In this document: piece after piece, positions 1 through 9,110 of the stretch
Layout: the number at the start of each line of letters is the position of its first letter
How positions within the stretch are numbered: position 1 is the stretch's first letter
DNA from: Acidimicrobiia bacterium
GTDB lineage: Bacteria; Acidobacteriota; Terriglobia; Bryobacterales; Bryobacteraceae
Assembly (NCBI GenBank): GCA_016871315.1
Contig: VFZE01000014.1
Location: 1 to 64,000 of the forward strand
Length of the DNA stretch: 64,000 nucleotides
Direction: 5' to 3'
Notes under the pieces: model-generated
The model's database searches: none
What the model was told of the DNA's origin: nothing
Seen by the model: the letters and a program-made list of their open reading frames with translations, nothing else
Translations under genes and position numbers: made by a program

Positions 1-740
1 CGTCCGGTGGTGGTATGGTTTTTGGCCGGTGCTCGGCGGCCTGCGGCCGCCTGCGCTCCGGCTGGTTGGATGGTTTTCAACCCCAGCGACTCTCATTGGA
101 TTTGGTACATACAATGGGGGCAGGTCAAACATTCGCGCGACATCCCGCCGCCACCTAAAGAGGAGTGCGCCTCCCTCATAGCTCTCTCGACCAGGGAGCC
201 CGGACTGCGCGAACGTTTAAGCTTAGAGGCGACGCGCTGTCCGACAGACAGCTTCCGATGAGGAGGCCTCCTGCTGGAGGTATCGACCCATTCCCGACCG
301 ATCTTTAGACGCCGGATTGTGTCAGACCAAGCGGCTCAAGGGATCGGGGTCACCCTGCCGGGAGGCGCCACCAGTGAGGTTCGGTCCCCTCGGCCCGAAG
401 GGGCGGCGTTGGTGTGCAAAAGGGGCGCGGCACTCTTCAGATAGGCCAGAGTTGCGTCCCCCTCCTGCAAGCACTCCCGTAGTAGAATGGTGAGCCGACG
501 GATTGTAGTCCCGATGTGACGGTGGGTTGCCTCGATTAAGGCGCGTCCCGGCGTCGGGGTGCGGCGCATTGCATCCCGGCCCCTTGAAGACTGAGAGGCC
601 AGACATGCAGCTCCTCGAGGGCGGTTGGAAACTGGACCTTTTGTGCCGGACAGTTGGTCCAGAGATCGTTCGACGGACAAGGTCGTGCAACATCGATCAC
701 AAGAGGGCGGTGGTGCCAGTCTGCTAGAGGTGTGCGTGGC
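1..740. other. No convincing gene; GC-rich leader region before tRNA-Arg
   Basis: I see no coding frame here that I can support. A minus-strand frame of 114 codons (336-680) and an overlapping one of 123 codons (322-693) are rich in Arg, Pro and Thr, have no recognisable motif and no clear ribosome binding site. They look like chance open frames in GC-rich DNA. No tRNA, IS end or tandem repeat was seen. A short remnant gene cannot be excluded. Confidence 0.4.
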
Positions 741-817
741 TGGCGCGCCCGGAGAGACTCGAACTCCCGACCTGCTGGTTCGAAGCCAGACGCTCTATCC
801 AACTGAGCTACGGGCGC
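741..817 (-). tRNA. tRNA-Arg (anticodon TCG), CCA encoded
   Basis: Read on the minus strand, a complete cloverleaf begins GCGCCCG and closes with CGGGCGC, a G discriminator and an encoded CCA. The D arm is GCTC/GAGC and the T arm is GGGAG with the TTCGAGT loop. The anticodon loop CTTCGAA gives anticodon TCG, which reads CGA arginine codons. The anticodon stem has one mismatch at its outer pair. It is divergent from the CYTH gene that starts 27 bases away. Confidence 0.95.
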
Positions 818-843
818 GCTGTTAACATCATATCTGTTATCCC

Positions 844-1446
844 ATGCCGGCACCACGATACAGAGAAACGGAGATCAAGCTCGCGCTTGCGGACGCAGCC
901 ATCGGCAGGAAGCTGCTGAAAGCGGCCGGCTTCGCGTGCACCAGGAAACGGGCTCTGGAAAGCAACGTACTGCTGGACACCTCCGATGGCCGGCTGAGGC
1001 GCGACGGCCGCCTGATCCGGCTGCGGTGGACTGCCGGCGCATGTCTCCTTACTTACAAAGGCCCCCCCAAGTCCGGCCGGCACAAGAGCCGGCAGGAGAT
1101 CGAAGTCGACGTCGGTGACGGCAAGGCGATGCAGGTGATCCTCGAGCAGCTTGGATTCCTCCCCTCCTATCGTTATGAAAAGTACCGCAGCGAGTACCGG
1201 CGCTCAAGCGAAGCCGGCGTGGCGACACTGGACGAGACGCCAGTCGGGGTCTTCTTCGAGCTGGAAGGAAGTCCATCCTGGATCGATAAGGCCGCAAAGA
1301 GCCTAGGATTCCGCCGGAGCGACTACATCACCAAGTCTTATGCGACACTTTGGGGGGAGCAGTGCGAAGAGGCGGGAAAATTGACGGGAAAGGGTATGGC
1401 ATTCCCCCCTTCCCACACTAGTAGTACCCTCAGTAAAAACACTTAG
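844..1446 (+). CDS. CYTH domain protein (class IV adenylate cyclase / thiamine triphosphatase fold)
   Basis: A 200-residue protein of the CYTH (triphosphate tunnel metalloenzyme) superfamily, whose members hydrolyse or cyclise triphosphates such as ATP, thiamine triphosphate or inorganic triphosphate. The diagnostic ExExK motif is at the N-terminus (E8, E10, K12). Regularly spaced basic and acidic residues follow (RLIRLRW near 57, QEIEVDV near 83, EKYRSEYR near 113, FFELEG near 138), as expected of strands lining the tunnel. The last 25 residues are low-complexity and probably not part of the fold. No substrate can be assigned from sequence alone. The ATG is the first start after tRNA-Arg and precedes the ExExK motif by seven residues, as is usual in this family. 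Confidence 0.85.
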   Translation: MPAPRYRETEIKLALADAAIGRKLLKAAGFACTRKRALESNVLLDTSDGRLRRDGRLIRLRWTAGACLLTYKGPPKSGRHKSRQEIEVDVGDGKAMQVILEQLGFLPSYRYEKYRSEYRRSSEAGVATLDETPVGVFFELEGSPSWIDKAAKSLGFRRSDYITKSYATLWGEQCEEAGKLTGKGMAFPPSHTSSTLSKNT

Positions 1447-1557
1447 TACCTTAAAATTCAGTTGTTTACGTGGTTTCCTGATGCTACTCTGAGTTAGGAA
1501 CTGAAACGCAATCCGGTTCCAGGATACTTGGGAATTCATCGGATGGGAGACCCATAA

Positions 1558-1998
1558 ATGCTAACCAGCATCGTCATCATTGGCATATCCGCCTTGATGT
1601 TTTGCTACTGGTTCCGCTACACTTGCTCGCTAATCCTGCGCACGGAATCGGGCCAAGACTACACCACGGAGGTGGCAGCGGCGAACCGATTGAGTTTCCT
1701 GTCTGTACGAAAGGAACTGGCGGAGGCGCCGCAGGAACAGCTCGGTGAGCTGCAATCCAAGTTGGACCGGGATTTCGAGATCGTGAAGTGCCTGTTACGG
1801 CATAGCGAAGCATTGGAGCGCAGCGGCTCTCCGGAGGAATTGATGCTGCGTATCGACTATCAAAGTCTCAAAATGTGGTGCTGGATTGGAAGGCGGCTGG
1901 CGCCATCCTCCGCCAAGAGGGCATTGGAGGAAATGTCGCTGATCGTCGGCCATTTCGCGAACTCCTTCGCAGAACGGGCAGCGGCCACCAGGGCTTGA
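1558..1998 (+). CDS. Hypothetical single-pass membrane protein
   Basis: I do not recognise this 146-residue protein. It opens with one hydrophobic segment (about residues 3-24, rich in Ile, Leu and Phe, with two Cys), followed by a soluble, mostly helical, charged tail with Leu/Glu-rich stretches suggestive of a short coiled coil (about 55-85). That layout suggests an inner-membrane anchored protein with a cytoplasmic helical domain. It lies 58 bases upstream of the MoxR gene in the same direction and could be part of that operon. The ATG follows GGGAGACCC at a plausible ribosome-binding distance. Coding status rests on frame length and composition only. Confidence 0.6.
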   Translation: MLTSIVIIGISALMFCYWFRYTCSLILRTESGQDYTTEVAAANRLSFLSVRKELAEAPQEQLGELQSKLDRDFEIVKCLLRHSEALERSGSPEELMLRIDYQSLKMWCWIGRRLAPSSAKRALEEMSLIVGHFANSFAERAAATRA

Positions 1999-2056
1999 GC
2001 TCAAGCCACACCGGAAAATCCCGCCTGTCAATTCGGGATCGTCATAGAATGGTGTA

Positions 2057-3046
2057 GTGCCGCAGGAGTTGAACCCGCAACAGTCGATCGAACTGCTCGA
2101 TCTCATCCGCCAGGAAATCTCGAAGATCATAGTCGGCCAGCGCGACGTCGTCGACGGCGTCCTGATCTGCCTGCTGGCCGGCGGCCACGTGCTGCTGGAA
2201 GGCGTCCCCGGGTTGGGCAAGACCACGCTGCTACGCACGCTGTCCCGGGTCCTGCACTTGAAGTATTCCCGCATCCAGTTCACGCCGGACCTGATGCCCG
2301 CCGACATTGTCGGCAGCATGATCATGGAGACCGATGAACGCGGGTCGAAGGCGCTGCGGTTTCAGCCGGGTCCGATCTTCGCGCATCTGGTGCTAGCCGA
2401 TGAGATCAACCGCGCCACGCCGAAGACGCAATCGGCATTGCTGGAGGCGATGCAGGAGCGGACGGTCACCTCCGGCACCACGACGCATCAGCTGGAGGCC
2501 CCGTTCCTGGTGATGGCGACTCAGAATCCCATCGAAATGGAAGGCACCTATCCATTGCCGGAGGCGCAACTGGACCGCTTCCTGATGAAGGTGCTGGTGA
2601 ACTACCCGTCGCGGGAGGAGCTGAACCGGATCGTCGAGCGGACGATCCAGCTGGAAGAGGCCGAAGTGGGGATTCAAGCCGAGCGGGACTCCATCCTCCA
2701 GTTGCGCGCCGTCTGCCACCAAGTGCTGGTTGCTCCGCACGTGCAGGAATACGCGATTGATCTGGTCATGGCCACGCAAGCCGGGTCGCCTCATTCCCAC
2801 AAGCTGGCGCAGAAGTACATCCGCTACGGCAGTTCGCCGCGCGGCGCGCAAGCACTGGTGGAGTGCGGCCGCGTGCTGGCTTTGATGAACGGGCGCTTCC
2901 AGCTCAGCATCGACGACATCCGCACCGTGGCTCCGGCCGTGTTGCGCCACCGCATCATTCTCAATTTCGACGCTCACGCCGACGGGCTTACTCCCGACAA
3001 CCTGCTCACGGAGGTGATCGCGGAGCGCACCCCGGTTGCCACCTAA
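2057..3046 (+). CDS. MoxR-family AAA+ ATPase
   Basis: A 329-residue AAA+ ATPase of the MoxR group, chaperone-like proteins that act with vWA proteins to insert cofactors or mature protein complexes. Walker A is GVPGLGKTT (about 49-57). Walker B is LVLADE (about 111-116), followed by the INRA sensor region, and the MATQNP sensor-1 motif lies near 155. Length matches the family. GTG is the chosen start because the protein then aligns from the usual N-terminal helix ([12 protein letters not shown]). It is the first gene of a four-gene run with DUF58 and two membrane vWA proteins, the standard MoxR/Bat arrangement. Confidence 0.93.
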   Translation: MPQELNPQQSIELLDLIRQEISKIIVGQRDVVDGVLICLLAGGHVLLEGVPGLGKTTLLRTLSRVLHLKYSRIQFTPDLMPADIVGSMIMETDERGSKALRFQPGPIFAHLVLADEINRATPKTQSALLEAMQERTVTSGTTTHQLEAPFLVMATQNPIEMEGTYPLPEAQLDRFLMKVLVNYPSREELNRIVERTIQLEEAEVGIQAERDSILQLRAVCHQVLVAPHVQEYAIDLVMATQAGSPHSHKLAQKYIRYGSSPRGAQALVECGRVLALMNGRFQLSIDDIRTVAPAVLRHRIILNFDAHADGLTPDNLLTEVIAERTPVAT

Positions 3047-3098
3047 CGCCAACATATACTGAAAAGGGGCGCGAAGCCCGCCCGGAGAAAGCATCACC

Positions 3099-3983
3099 TT
3101 GGCCACGCAGGCGCTCATTGACCGCAAGTTTCTTGAAAAACTGGAACGGCTGACGATCCGCTGGCGGAAATCGTTTCCGGGTCTCGTCGGCGGACATAAC
3201 AGCTCCCGTTTCGCGGGCCCCGGGCAGGAGTTTCTCGATCACCGCCATTTCCACCACGGCGACGACTTGCGCGCGGTGAACTGGCGCGCCTATCTGCGTC
3301 TGGAGAAGCTATTCCTGAAGATGTTCCAGATCGAGCCGCGCGTGCCGGTGCGGCTGCTGCTGGACACCAGCCTCTCGATGACCACCGGCTCGGCATCCAA
3401 ATTCGCTTATGCGCGGCGTCTGGCCGCGGCGCTCGCCTATGTCGGACTGGTGCGGCTGGACACGATGGTGATCGTCCCCTTTTCCGGCACGCTCGGTGAA
3501 CCGCACACCTGCTCCGGCGGGCGGCACCGGTTCTCTCCGGTGGCCGATTTTCTCACCGCGCTCACGCCGCATGGCCAGACCGATTTCTTGCAGGTGGCGC
3601 GCCAGTTCGTCAACCGTTATATGCAGCGAGGCCTGCTGGTAATTGTTTCCGATTTTCTTTCTGCGCAGGATTGCGAGAAGCCGCTTCAGTACCTGGCAGA
3701 ATTCGGCCATGAACTTTTCCTGGTGCAACTGTGGGCGGAGGAGGACCGCACACCGCCCTGGGACGGCGAGCTCGAGCTGCTGGATGTGGAGACCGGCCAG
3801 CGGCTGAATCTGGATTTCGACGCCGAGGCCCGCCTGCGCTACACCGAGGAGTTCGACACGCATGGCGATCAGGTGCAGAAAGTGGCGCTGCGCAACGGCG
3901 GCCGCTACGTCGGCATTCCCACCTCGATGCCCGTGGAGGATGCCATCTTCGGGCCCATTCATTCGGCGCAGGGGCTTCGGTAG
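3099..3983 (+). CDS. DUF58 / vWA-like protein of the MoxR operon
   Basis: A 294-residue DUF58 protein. The family signature [18 protein letters not shown] spans about 50-67, and a vWA-type metal site DTSLS lies at 89-93 after a hydrophobic strand. DUF58 proteins are partners of MoxR ATPases in Bat/aerotolerance-type clusters, thought to bind metal and client proteins, but the biochemical role is unsettled. TTG is the likely start: GGAG lies about ten bases upstream and the frame begins just before the conserved N-terminal helix. The next gene starts directly after the stop codon, so translation is probably coupled. Confidence 0.9.
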   Translation: MATQALIDRKFLEKLERLTIRWRKSFPGLVGGHNSSRFAGPGQEFLDHRHFHHGDDLRAVNWRAYLRLEKLFLKMFQIEPRVPVRLLLDTSLSMTTGSASKFAYARRLAAALAYVGLVRLDTMVIVPFSGTLGEPHTCSGGRHRFSPVADFLTALTPHGQTDFLQVARQFVNRYMQRGLLVIVSDFLSAQDCEKPLQYLAEFGHELFLVQLWAEEDRTPPWDGELELLDVETGQRLNLDFDAEARLRYTEEFDTHGDQVQKVALRNGGRYVGIPTSMPVEDAIFGPIHSAQGLR

Positions 3984-5909
3984 ATGTTTCTGTTCAACCT
4001 CAGCCTGGCCGAATTCATGGCGCTGTTTTCCATCGCCAGCTCCGTCGTCATCGCGCTCTACCTGCTGGACCGTTCGCGACGCAAGGTGATCGTCGCCACG
4101 CTGCGCTTTTGGTCTGCCGCCCGGCGTCCGGTGAATTCGCCCACGCAGCGGCGCATCCGTCAGTGGCCGAGCCTGCTGATGCAGTTGGCGGCGCTGGGCT
4201 GTCTGCTGCTGGCCATCGCGCAGCTGCGCTGGGGAAGCCGTGACGCGGTTGGCCGCGACCATGTGCTGATCCTGGACACGTCGGCCTGGATGTCGGCGCG
4301 CGGCGCCGATGGCGTTCCGCTGTTTGAACAGGCGCGCGCGCAGGCGCTTGCTTATCTGCGAGTCATCCCGGCTTCCGACCGGCTGCTGATCCTCCGCGCC
4401 GATGCGCTGGCCACCCCGCTCACCTCGTTCGACACGGATCATGCAAAGCTCGAGCAGGCTTTGCGGAGCGCGCAGCCAGGCGAGTCTGGCTTGGACCTGT
4501 CGCAAGCGCTGGACTACGCCCGCCTGCTACAGCAGCGCTCCGGCAGGCCGCCGGGCGAGATTATCTACGCCGGCGCCGGCCGCACGCAGGCAGCCGAGGC
4601 GCTCTCGGCTCCCACAAATCTTCGCCTGCTGCCCGTCAAGACGCGGCCCGATAACGTCGGAATGCGCCGCATCGGGTTGCGCCGTTCGGCGACCGATGCC
4701 GAGCTGTGGCACGTGCTGGTCTCGGTGCGCAACTACGGCGGCAGGCCGCAGGAGGCTGAAGTCGCCATCCAGTTTGGCAGGGCGCCCGCCGGATTCCGCC
4801 GCATTCCGCTTGCGCCCGGGGAGGAACGTGAAGCCTCCTTTGAGTTGCGCACCCGCGCCGCCGGGCTGCTGGAGGCCCGCCTTCGCTCCGGCGGCAATGG
4901 ACTGGTATCCGACGACCGGGCCGTTCTGGAACTTCCCGCGCTTGCATGGATTCCGGTCGAGGTCTGCTCGGATCAGCCGCAACAACTGCGGCCTCTTCTT
5001 GACGCACATCCAAACCTCCAAATGCAATTCCGATCTCCCTTCGAATGCCGCAACGGACAGGAGGGCGGCATTGTCATCTATGACCAGTTCATTCCTTCCG
5101 CTGCTCCTCAGGCCGGCGCCGTCTATCTGAACCCGCCATCGGCCGGCTCTCCGGCGCCTGTACGCGCCTCCGTCTCCAATACCCGCCTGGAAAAATGGCT
5201 GGCGGGCCATGCCATCGCCGCGGGGATGCGGCGGCAGGATCTGCTGCTTGACTCGGCCCGCGTCTTTGAAGCGCCGGCCGGCTGCGCCGCGGTCGCTGAA
5301 ACCGAGCAAGGTCCGGTGCTGGTGGCTTGCTCCCCGGCGGACCAGCCCAAGCGCGTGGTCCTGGGTTTTCATCCGATGAGCGCGTCGCTCCGCTATGAGT
5401 TGGCGGTGCCGCTTATCTTCGCGAACATCCTACGCTGGATGCAGCCCCAGGGATTTCCGCCATCTGAGTTGGTGGCCTCCGGCGTCGGCCACGTGAGTGT
5501 GCCAGTTTCCTCCGATGCCGACCCGGCCCGGCTGTCTGTCACCGCCGAGGATGGCGCGGCACTTCCCTTCTCGGTCCATAACGGGGCGGTGCGCTTCCTT
5601 TCCGCGCGGGCAGGCAAAGTGCGGGTAAAGGAGGCGAACCGCGAAAGCATCCATTCGCTGGTCCTGCCGGAGATTCCCGAACAGGTCTGGGACGCCCCGG
5701 CCCAGCTCCGGCGCGGCCTGCCCGGCCGCGTCCTATCGAGCGCTTCCAGCCGCGACTTGTGGCGCTGGCTGGCCCTGCTGGGCGGCCTGCTTCTGCTGGC
5801 CGAGTGGTTGCTGTTCGCGCCCGGCCCTTCCGGAACGCGGTGGCCGGGTTTCCCGGTGCGGTTTCCGGGTAAAGGCGTGGAGCAGACCTCCATGCGGAGG
5901 GCCTCATGA
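3984..5909 (+). CDS. BatA-like membrane protein with degenerate vWA domain
   Basis: A 641-residue inner-membrane protein. The N-terminus has the BatA-type layout: a hydrophobic helix (about 8-28), a basic loop, and a second helix (about 55-75). A vWA-like domain follows from about residue 90, and a last helix sits near 590-612 before a short tail. The metal-site motif reads DTSAW instead of DxSxS, so the third ligand is lost and metal binding may be weakened. The middle is a beta-rich region (about 200-330) resembling an extracytoplasmic Ig-like domain. It overlaps the next gene by four bases (ATGA). The role is inferred from the MoxR-DUF58-vWA context: envelope-associated assembly or stress tolerance. 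Confidence 0.82.
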   Translation: MFLFNLSLAEFMALFSIASSVVIALYLLDRSRRKVIVATLRFWSAARRPVNSPTQRRIRQWPSLLMQLAALGCLLLAIAQLRWGSRDAVGRDHVLILDTSAWMSARGADGVPLFEQARAQALAYLRVIPASDRLLILRADALATPLTSFDTDHAKLEQALRSAQPGESGLDLSQALDYARLLQQRSGRPPGEIIYAGAGRTQAAEALSAPTNLRLLPVKTRPDNVGMRRIGLRRSATDAELWHVLVSVRNYGGRPQEAEVAIQFGRAPAGFRRIPLAPGEEREASFELRTRAAGLLEARLRSGGNGLVSDDRAVLELPALAWIPVEVCSDQPQQLRPLLDAHPNLQMQFRSPFECRNGQEGGIVIYDQFIPSAAPQAGAVYLNPPSAGSPAPVRASVSNTRLEKWLAGHAIAAGMRRQDLLLDSARVFEAPAGCAAVAETEQGPVLVACSPADQPKRVVLGFHPMSASLRYELAVPLIFANILRWMQPQGFPPSELVASGVGHVSVPVSSDADPARLSVTAEDGAALPFSVHNGAVRFLSARAGKVRVKEANRESIHSLVLPEIPEQVWDAPAQLRRGLPGRVLSSASSRDLWRWLALLGGLLLLAEWLLFAPGPSGTRWPGFPVRFPGKGVEQTSMRRAS

Positions 5910-8404
5910 GCTTCGAACGCTGGTGGGTGCTGCTGCTGACGCCCGCGCCTTTGATTTGGCTGTTCTGGGGGCTGAGGAAATACGGGCTGCGCATCGGTTT
6001 CCTCCTGAAGGCGCTGGCGCTGTTTTGCGTACTGCTGGCGCTGGCCGAACCCGTGCTGCCCACTTGGGAAACCAAAGTGGCGGTGGTCTATCTTGCCGAC
6101 ACCTCCGCCAGCCTGACCGAGGCCGATCTCCATCGAGCCAGCGCCATTGCCGGCTCGCTTGAGAATCAGCGCGGCCGGCACTGGCTGCGCGTGGCGCCGT
6201 TCGCGCGGCAGACGCGGGAATTGACGCCCGCGGAAATGGCCGGAGAACTCATGCTCCAGCCGACGGCTGGTGAAGCGGGACGCATCAGCGACCTGGAAGC
6301 GGCGGTTCGCGAGGCAGCCGGCTCGCTGCCTGCCGGGATGGTGCCACGCCTGGTGCTGGCGACCGATGGCCGCGAGAATCGCGGCAGCCTGGTGCGCGCC
6401 GCATACCAGGCCAGCCTTCTCGGCATTCCCATCGACACGTTTCTTCTGCAAGGCAAGCCGCGCCCGGCGCTGAGGCTGGAGGCCGTGCGCCTGCCATCGC
6501 TGGTCTTCAGCGGTGAGCGCTTCGCCATGGATCTGGAGGTGGCCAGCCCGGCGCCGGTAACGGCCACTGTTTCCCTGATGGCGGAAGGACGCATGCTCGG
6601 GGAGAGCCAGGCGCCGCTGGAGGCCGGCATGAACCTGGTTCGCCTGCATGCGAGCGTCGGCTCGCAAGGGGCGATTGAACTTTCCGGCAGCCTGCGCGCC
6701 GATGGCTACGGGGAAGCCAGCTTTGCCCGCGCGGTTTCCCTGCGCAAGCCCCGGCTACTCTACGTCAGCCAGGACCCGCCGGGCACGGAGACGCACCTCA
6801 TCAGGGCACTGGCCGCGGCGCAGTTCGAGATACAGCAAAGGACTCAGCTTGGTGACGGCCGTTTGGATGAGTTCCAGATTGCGGTGCTCAACAACCTCGA
6901 CCTGGAATCGATTCCGCCGGCGCGCAAAGCCGATCTCGAGAACTTCACGCAGCAGGGCGGGGGCCTGTTGGTCATCGGCGGAGAGCGCAATATCTATGCC
7001 GAGAACAAGCAGATTGAAGACGCCCTGGATCGCGCGCTGCCTGCCAAGCTCGCGCCGCCCCGATCGCCCGAAGGCACCTGTGTCGTGCTCATCATCGACA
7101 AGTCCTCCTCGATGGAAGGCAAGAAGATGCAGTTGGCCAGGCTTGCGGCGATCGGCGTCGTCGACAACCTGCGCCCCATCGACATGGTGGGCGTGCTCAT
7201 CTTCGACAACTCGTTCCAATGGGCGATTCCCATCCGCAGGACCGAGGATAAGGGGCAGATGAAGCGCCTGGTGGCCGGCATCACGCCCGATGGCGGTACG
7301 CAGATCGCCCCGGCGCTTTCAGAATCCTACCGCCGTATCGTCAGCATGCCCGCCACCTTCAAGCACATTGTGCTGCTCACTGACGGCATATCCGAGGAAG
7401 GCGACAGCATCGCCCTCTCCAAGGAAGCGGCCGGCCAGAAGGTCACCATCTCCACCGTCGGTCTTGGCCAGGACGTCAACCGTGCTTATTTGGAGAAGGT
7501 TGCCTCGTTCGCGAAGGGAAAATCCTACTTCCTGAGCGATCCGGTGGGGCTGGAACAGATTCTGCTGCGCGACGTGCTGGAGCATACCGGCTCAACCGCG
7601 GTGGAAAGGCCCATTTCCCCGAAGGTGGTAAAGCAGGCCGAGATACTCGACAAGGTCGGGATGGAAACGGCGCCGCCCCTCAAAGGCTATGTTCGTTTCA
7701 TCGCCAAGCCGTCGGCCGAGACGCTGCTTTCGATGGACGGCAAGGACCCGCTGCTGACACGCTGGCAGTTCGGGCTGGGCCGCTCGGCCGTCTTTGCCTC
7801 GGACGCCAAAAGCCGCTGGGCGGCCGACTGGGTGGGGTGGCCCGGCTACGACAAATTCTGGGCAAACCTGTTGCGCGATCTGCTGCCGCATACGCAACCC
7901 GCGCAGGCTTCGCTCGACTTCGACAGCTCCACCGGCGAATTGATCGCCGGCTACAAGCTTGGCCGCCAGTTTCCGGAGCCGGCCCGGCCCCCGGATATTT
8001 TCGTTATCGGACCAGACGGATTCCGCAAGCCGGTTGAACTGCGCAAGCTGGCGCAGGGAACCTACCGCGGCACGGTGGAAATCGGCGACCGGCGCGGCCT
8101 GTTCCGCGTCCGGCCACTGGAGGAATCCCGCGCTTTCCCGGAGATCGGCTATTACCGCCAGGAGCCTGAACTCAGCGAGTTCGGCGCCGACGAGCCCCTT
8201 CTGCGCCGCGTTTCGGAGTTCACCGGCGGACGTTTTCAGCCATCCATCGCCGGCGTCTTCGATGCCGGCGGCAGGGCCATTCCCACCTCGATGAACCTTT
8301 GGCCCGGCTTGCTTGCGCTGGCGATTCTGCTGAGCCTGGCCGAGCTGGTGCACCGGAAATGGAATGGCGTCATGGAGTGGATGCGCGCTTTCCGTGGCCG
8401 CTGA
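5906..8404 (+). CDS. Large membrane protein with two vWA regions and a GATase-1-like segment
   Basis: An 832-residue protein closing the MoxR operon. Two N-terminal hydrophobic helices (about 8-25 and 33-52) precede a first vWA-like strand with DTSAS (about 66-70). A class I glutamine-amidotransferase-like segment (GGGLLVIGGE, about 350-360) has no visible catalytic Cys-His pair, which is common in this family. A second, intact vWA domain starts with DKSSS at 398-402 and continues with the LLTDG strand. A C-terminal helix lies near 800-825. The bulk is expected to be periplasmic. The start ATG overlaps the previous stop. It probably forms a membrane complex with the preceding gene, powered by the MoxR ATPase. 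Confidence 0.85.
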   Translation: MSFERWWVLLLTPAPLIWLFWGLRKYGLRIGFLLKALALFCVLLALAEPVLPTWETKVAVVYLADTSASLTEADLHRASAIAGSLENQRGRHWLRVAPFARQTRELTPAEMAGELMLQPTAGEAGRISDLEAAVREAAGSLPAGMVPRLVLATDGRENRGSLVRAAYQASLLGIPIDTFLLQGKPRPALRLEAVRLPSLVFSGERFAMDLEVASPAPVTATVSLMAEGRMLGESQAPLEAGMNLVRLHASVGSQGAIELSGSLRADGYGEASFARAVSLRKPRLLYVSQDPPGTETHLIRALAAAQFEIQQRTQLGDGRLDEFQIAVLNNLDLESIPPARKADLENFTQQGGGLLVIGGERNIYAENKQIEDALDRALPAKLAPPRSPEGTCVVLIIDKSSSMEGKKMQLARLAAIGVVDNLRPIDMVGVLIFDNSFQWAIPIRRTEDKGQMKRLVAGITPDGGTQIAPALSESYRRIVSMPATFKHIVLLTDGISEEGDSIALSKEAAGQKVTISTVGLGQDVNRAYLEKVASFAKGKSYFLSDPVGLEQILLRDVLEHTGSTAVERPISPKVVKQAEILDKVGMETAPPLKGYVRFIAKPSAETLLSMDGKDPLLTRWQFGLGRSAVFASDAKSRWAADWVGWPGYDKFWANLLRDLLPHTQPAQASLDFDSSTGELIAGYKLGRQFPEPARPPDIFVIGPDGFRKPVELRKLAQGTYRGTVEIGDRRGLFRVRPLEESRAFPEIGYYRQEPELSEFGADEPLLRRVSEFTGGRFQPSIAGVFDAGGRAIPTSMNLWPGLLALAILLSLAELVHRKWNGVMEWMRAFRGR

Positions 8405-8409
8405 TCCGC

Positions 8410-8439
8410 TTGCGCTTCGGCCCGCGGCGGCGGGATAAT
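8410..8439 (+). promoter_or_regulatory. Possible sigma70-type promoter for the secreted repeat protein
   Basis: TTGCGC and GATAAT are separated by 18 bases in the gap after the vWA operon, followed by AGAGG upstream of the next ATG. The match is moderate and was judged by eye only. Confidence 0.3.
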
Positions 8440-8462
8440 TCACCAAGAGGTTACTCGCCGGT

Positions 8463-9104
8463 ATGAAACTAACGGTTGTTTTGTGTACTCTGCTGCCGGC
8501 CGCCATGGCGGCCAACGTAGCCGGGAAATGGGATGTAACGGCCCAGGCATCCAATGGGCGCGAATACAAGCTGGTTATGGAGCTCGTCGAAAAAGAAGGC
8601 AAATGGAGCGGCTCGATGTCCAACGAGCGCGGCTCGATGCCGCTCGAGGAGATTCAGGTGGAAGGCGACGATCTGCGCTACTCCTTCACCGCCGGCGCCA
8701 GCCTGATTAAGGTGAAGCTGAAGCGCGAGGCGGAAACCCTCAAAGGCGACTTCGATTCGCCCGAAGGAATCACGGGAACGCTCACCGCTTCCCGCGCGGT
8801 GGAGAAAGAGAAGCCTTCGCTGCTCGGGCTGTGGAATGTGACCGCCAAGATGAGCGACGGCATGCAGCACACGGTCAAGCTGAAGCTGGAAGAAAAAGAT
8901 GGCGTGCTCACCGGCGCGCTGGTTGTTCCCGACGGCCCCGTGCTGCCGCTGACAAGCCTTACCAAGGAAGGCGACGGCGTCAGCTTCAAGGTGGGCACCG
9001 AGGAGGGTTCCTTCACCGTGAAGCTGGCCATGGCCGGCGCCGGCATGAAGGGAACCTACACCCGCGGCGACGGACGCAGCGGGGAAGTGGAGGCGGTGCG
9101 CTGA
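8463..9104 (+). CDS. Secreted protein with two tandem beta-rich repeats
   Basis: A 213-residue exported protein of unknown function. A signal peptide covers about residues 1-16 (hydrophobic core, AMA cleavage region). The mature part is an internal duplication: about 20-112 and 119-213 can be aligned, each opening with GxWxVTA, then a charged strand (KLVMELVEK / TVKLKLEEK), a glycine turn, a PL strand and a closing LKGDF / MKGTY strand. This is the pattern of a small beta-barrel or lipocalin-like extracytoplasmic domain, common in Acidobacteriota. It converges on etfA with a six-base gap. No catalytic motif is seen. Confidence 0.75.
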   Translation: MKLTVVLCTLLPAAMAANVAGKWDVTAQASNGREYKLVMELVEKEGKWSGSMSNERGSMPLEEIQVEGDDLRYSFTAGASLIKVKLKREAETLKGDFDSPEGITGTLTASRAVEKEKPSLLGLWNVTAKMSDGMQHTVKLKLEEKDGVLTGALVVPDGPVLPLTSLTKEGDGVSFKVGTEEGSFTVKLAMAGAGMKGTYTRGDGRSGEVEAVR

Positions 9105-9110
9105 GCCAGG

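Noticed and set aside
1462-1490. TTGTTT-17-TACTCT promoter upstream of the small membrane protein
   Set aside because: Only a weak match to both boxes; not reported as a feature.
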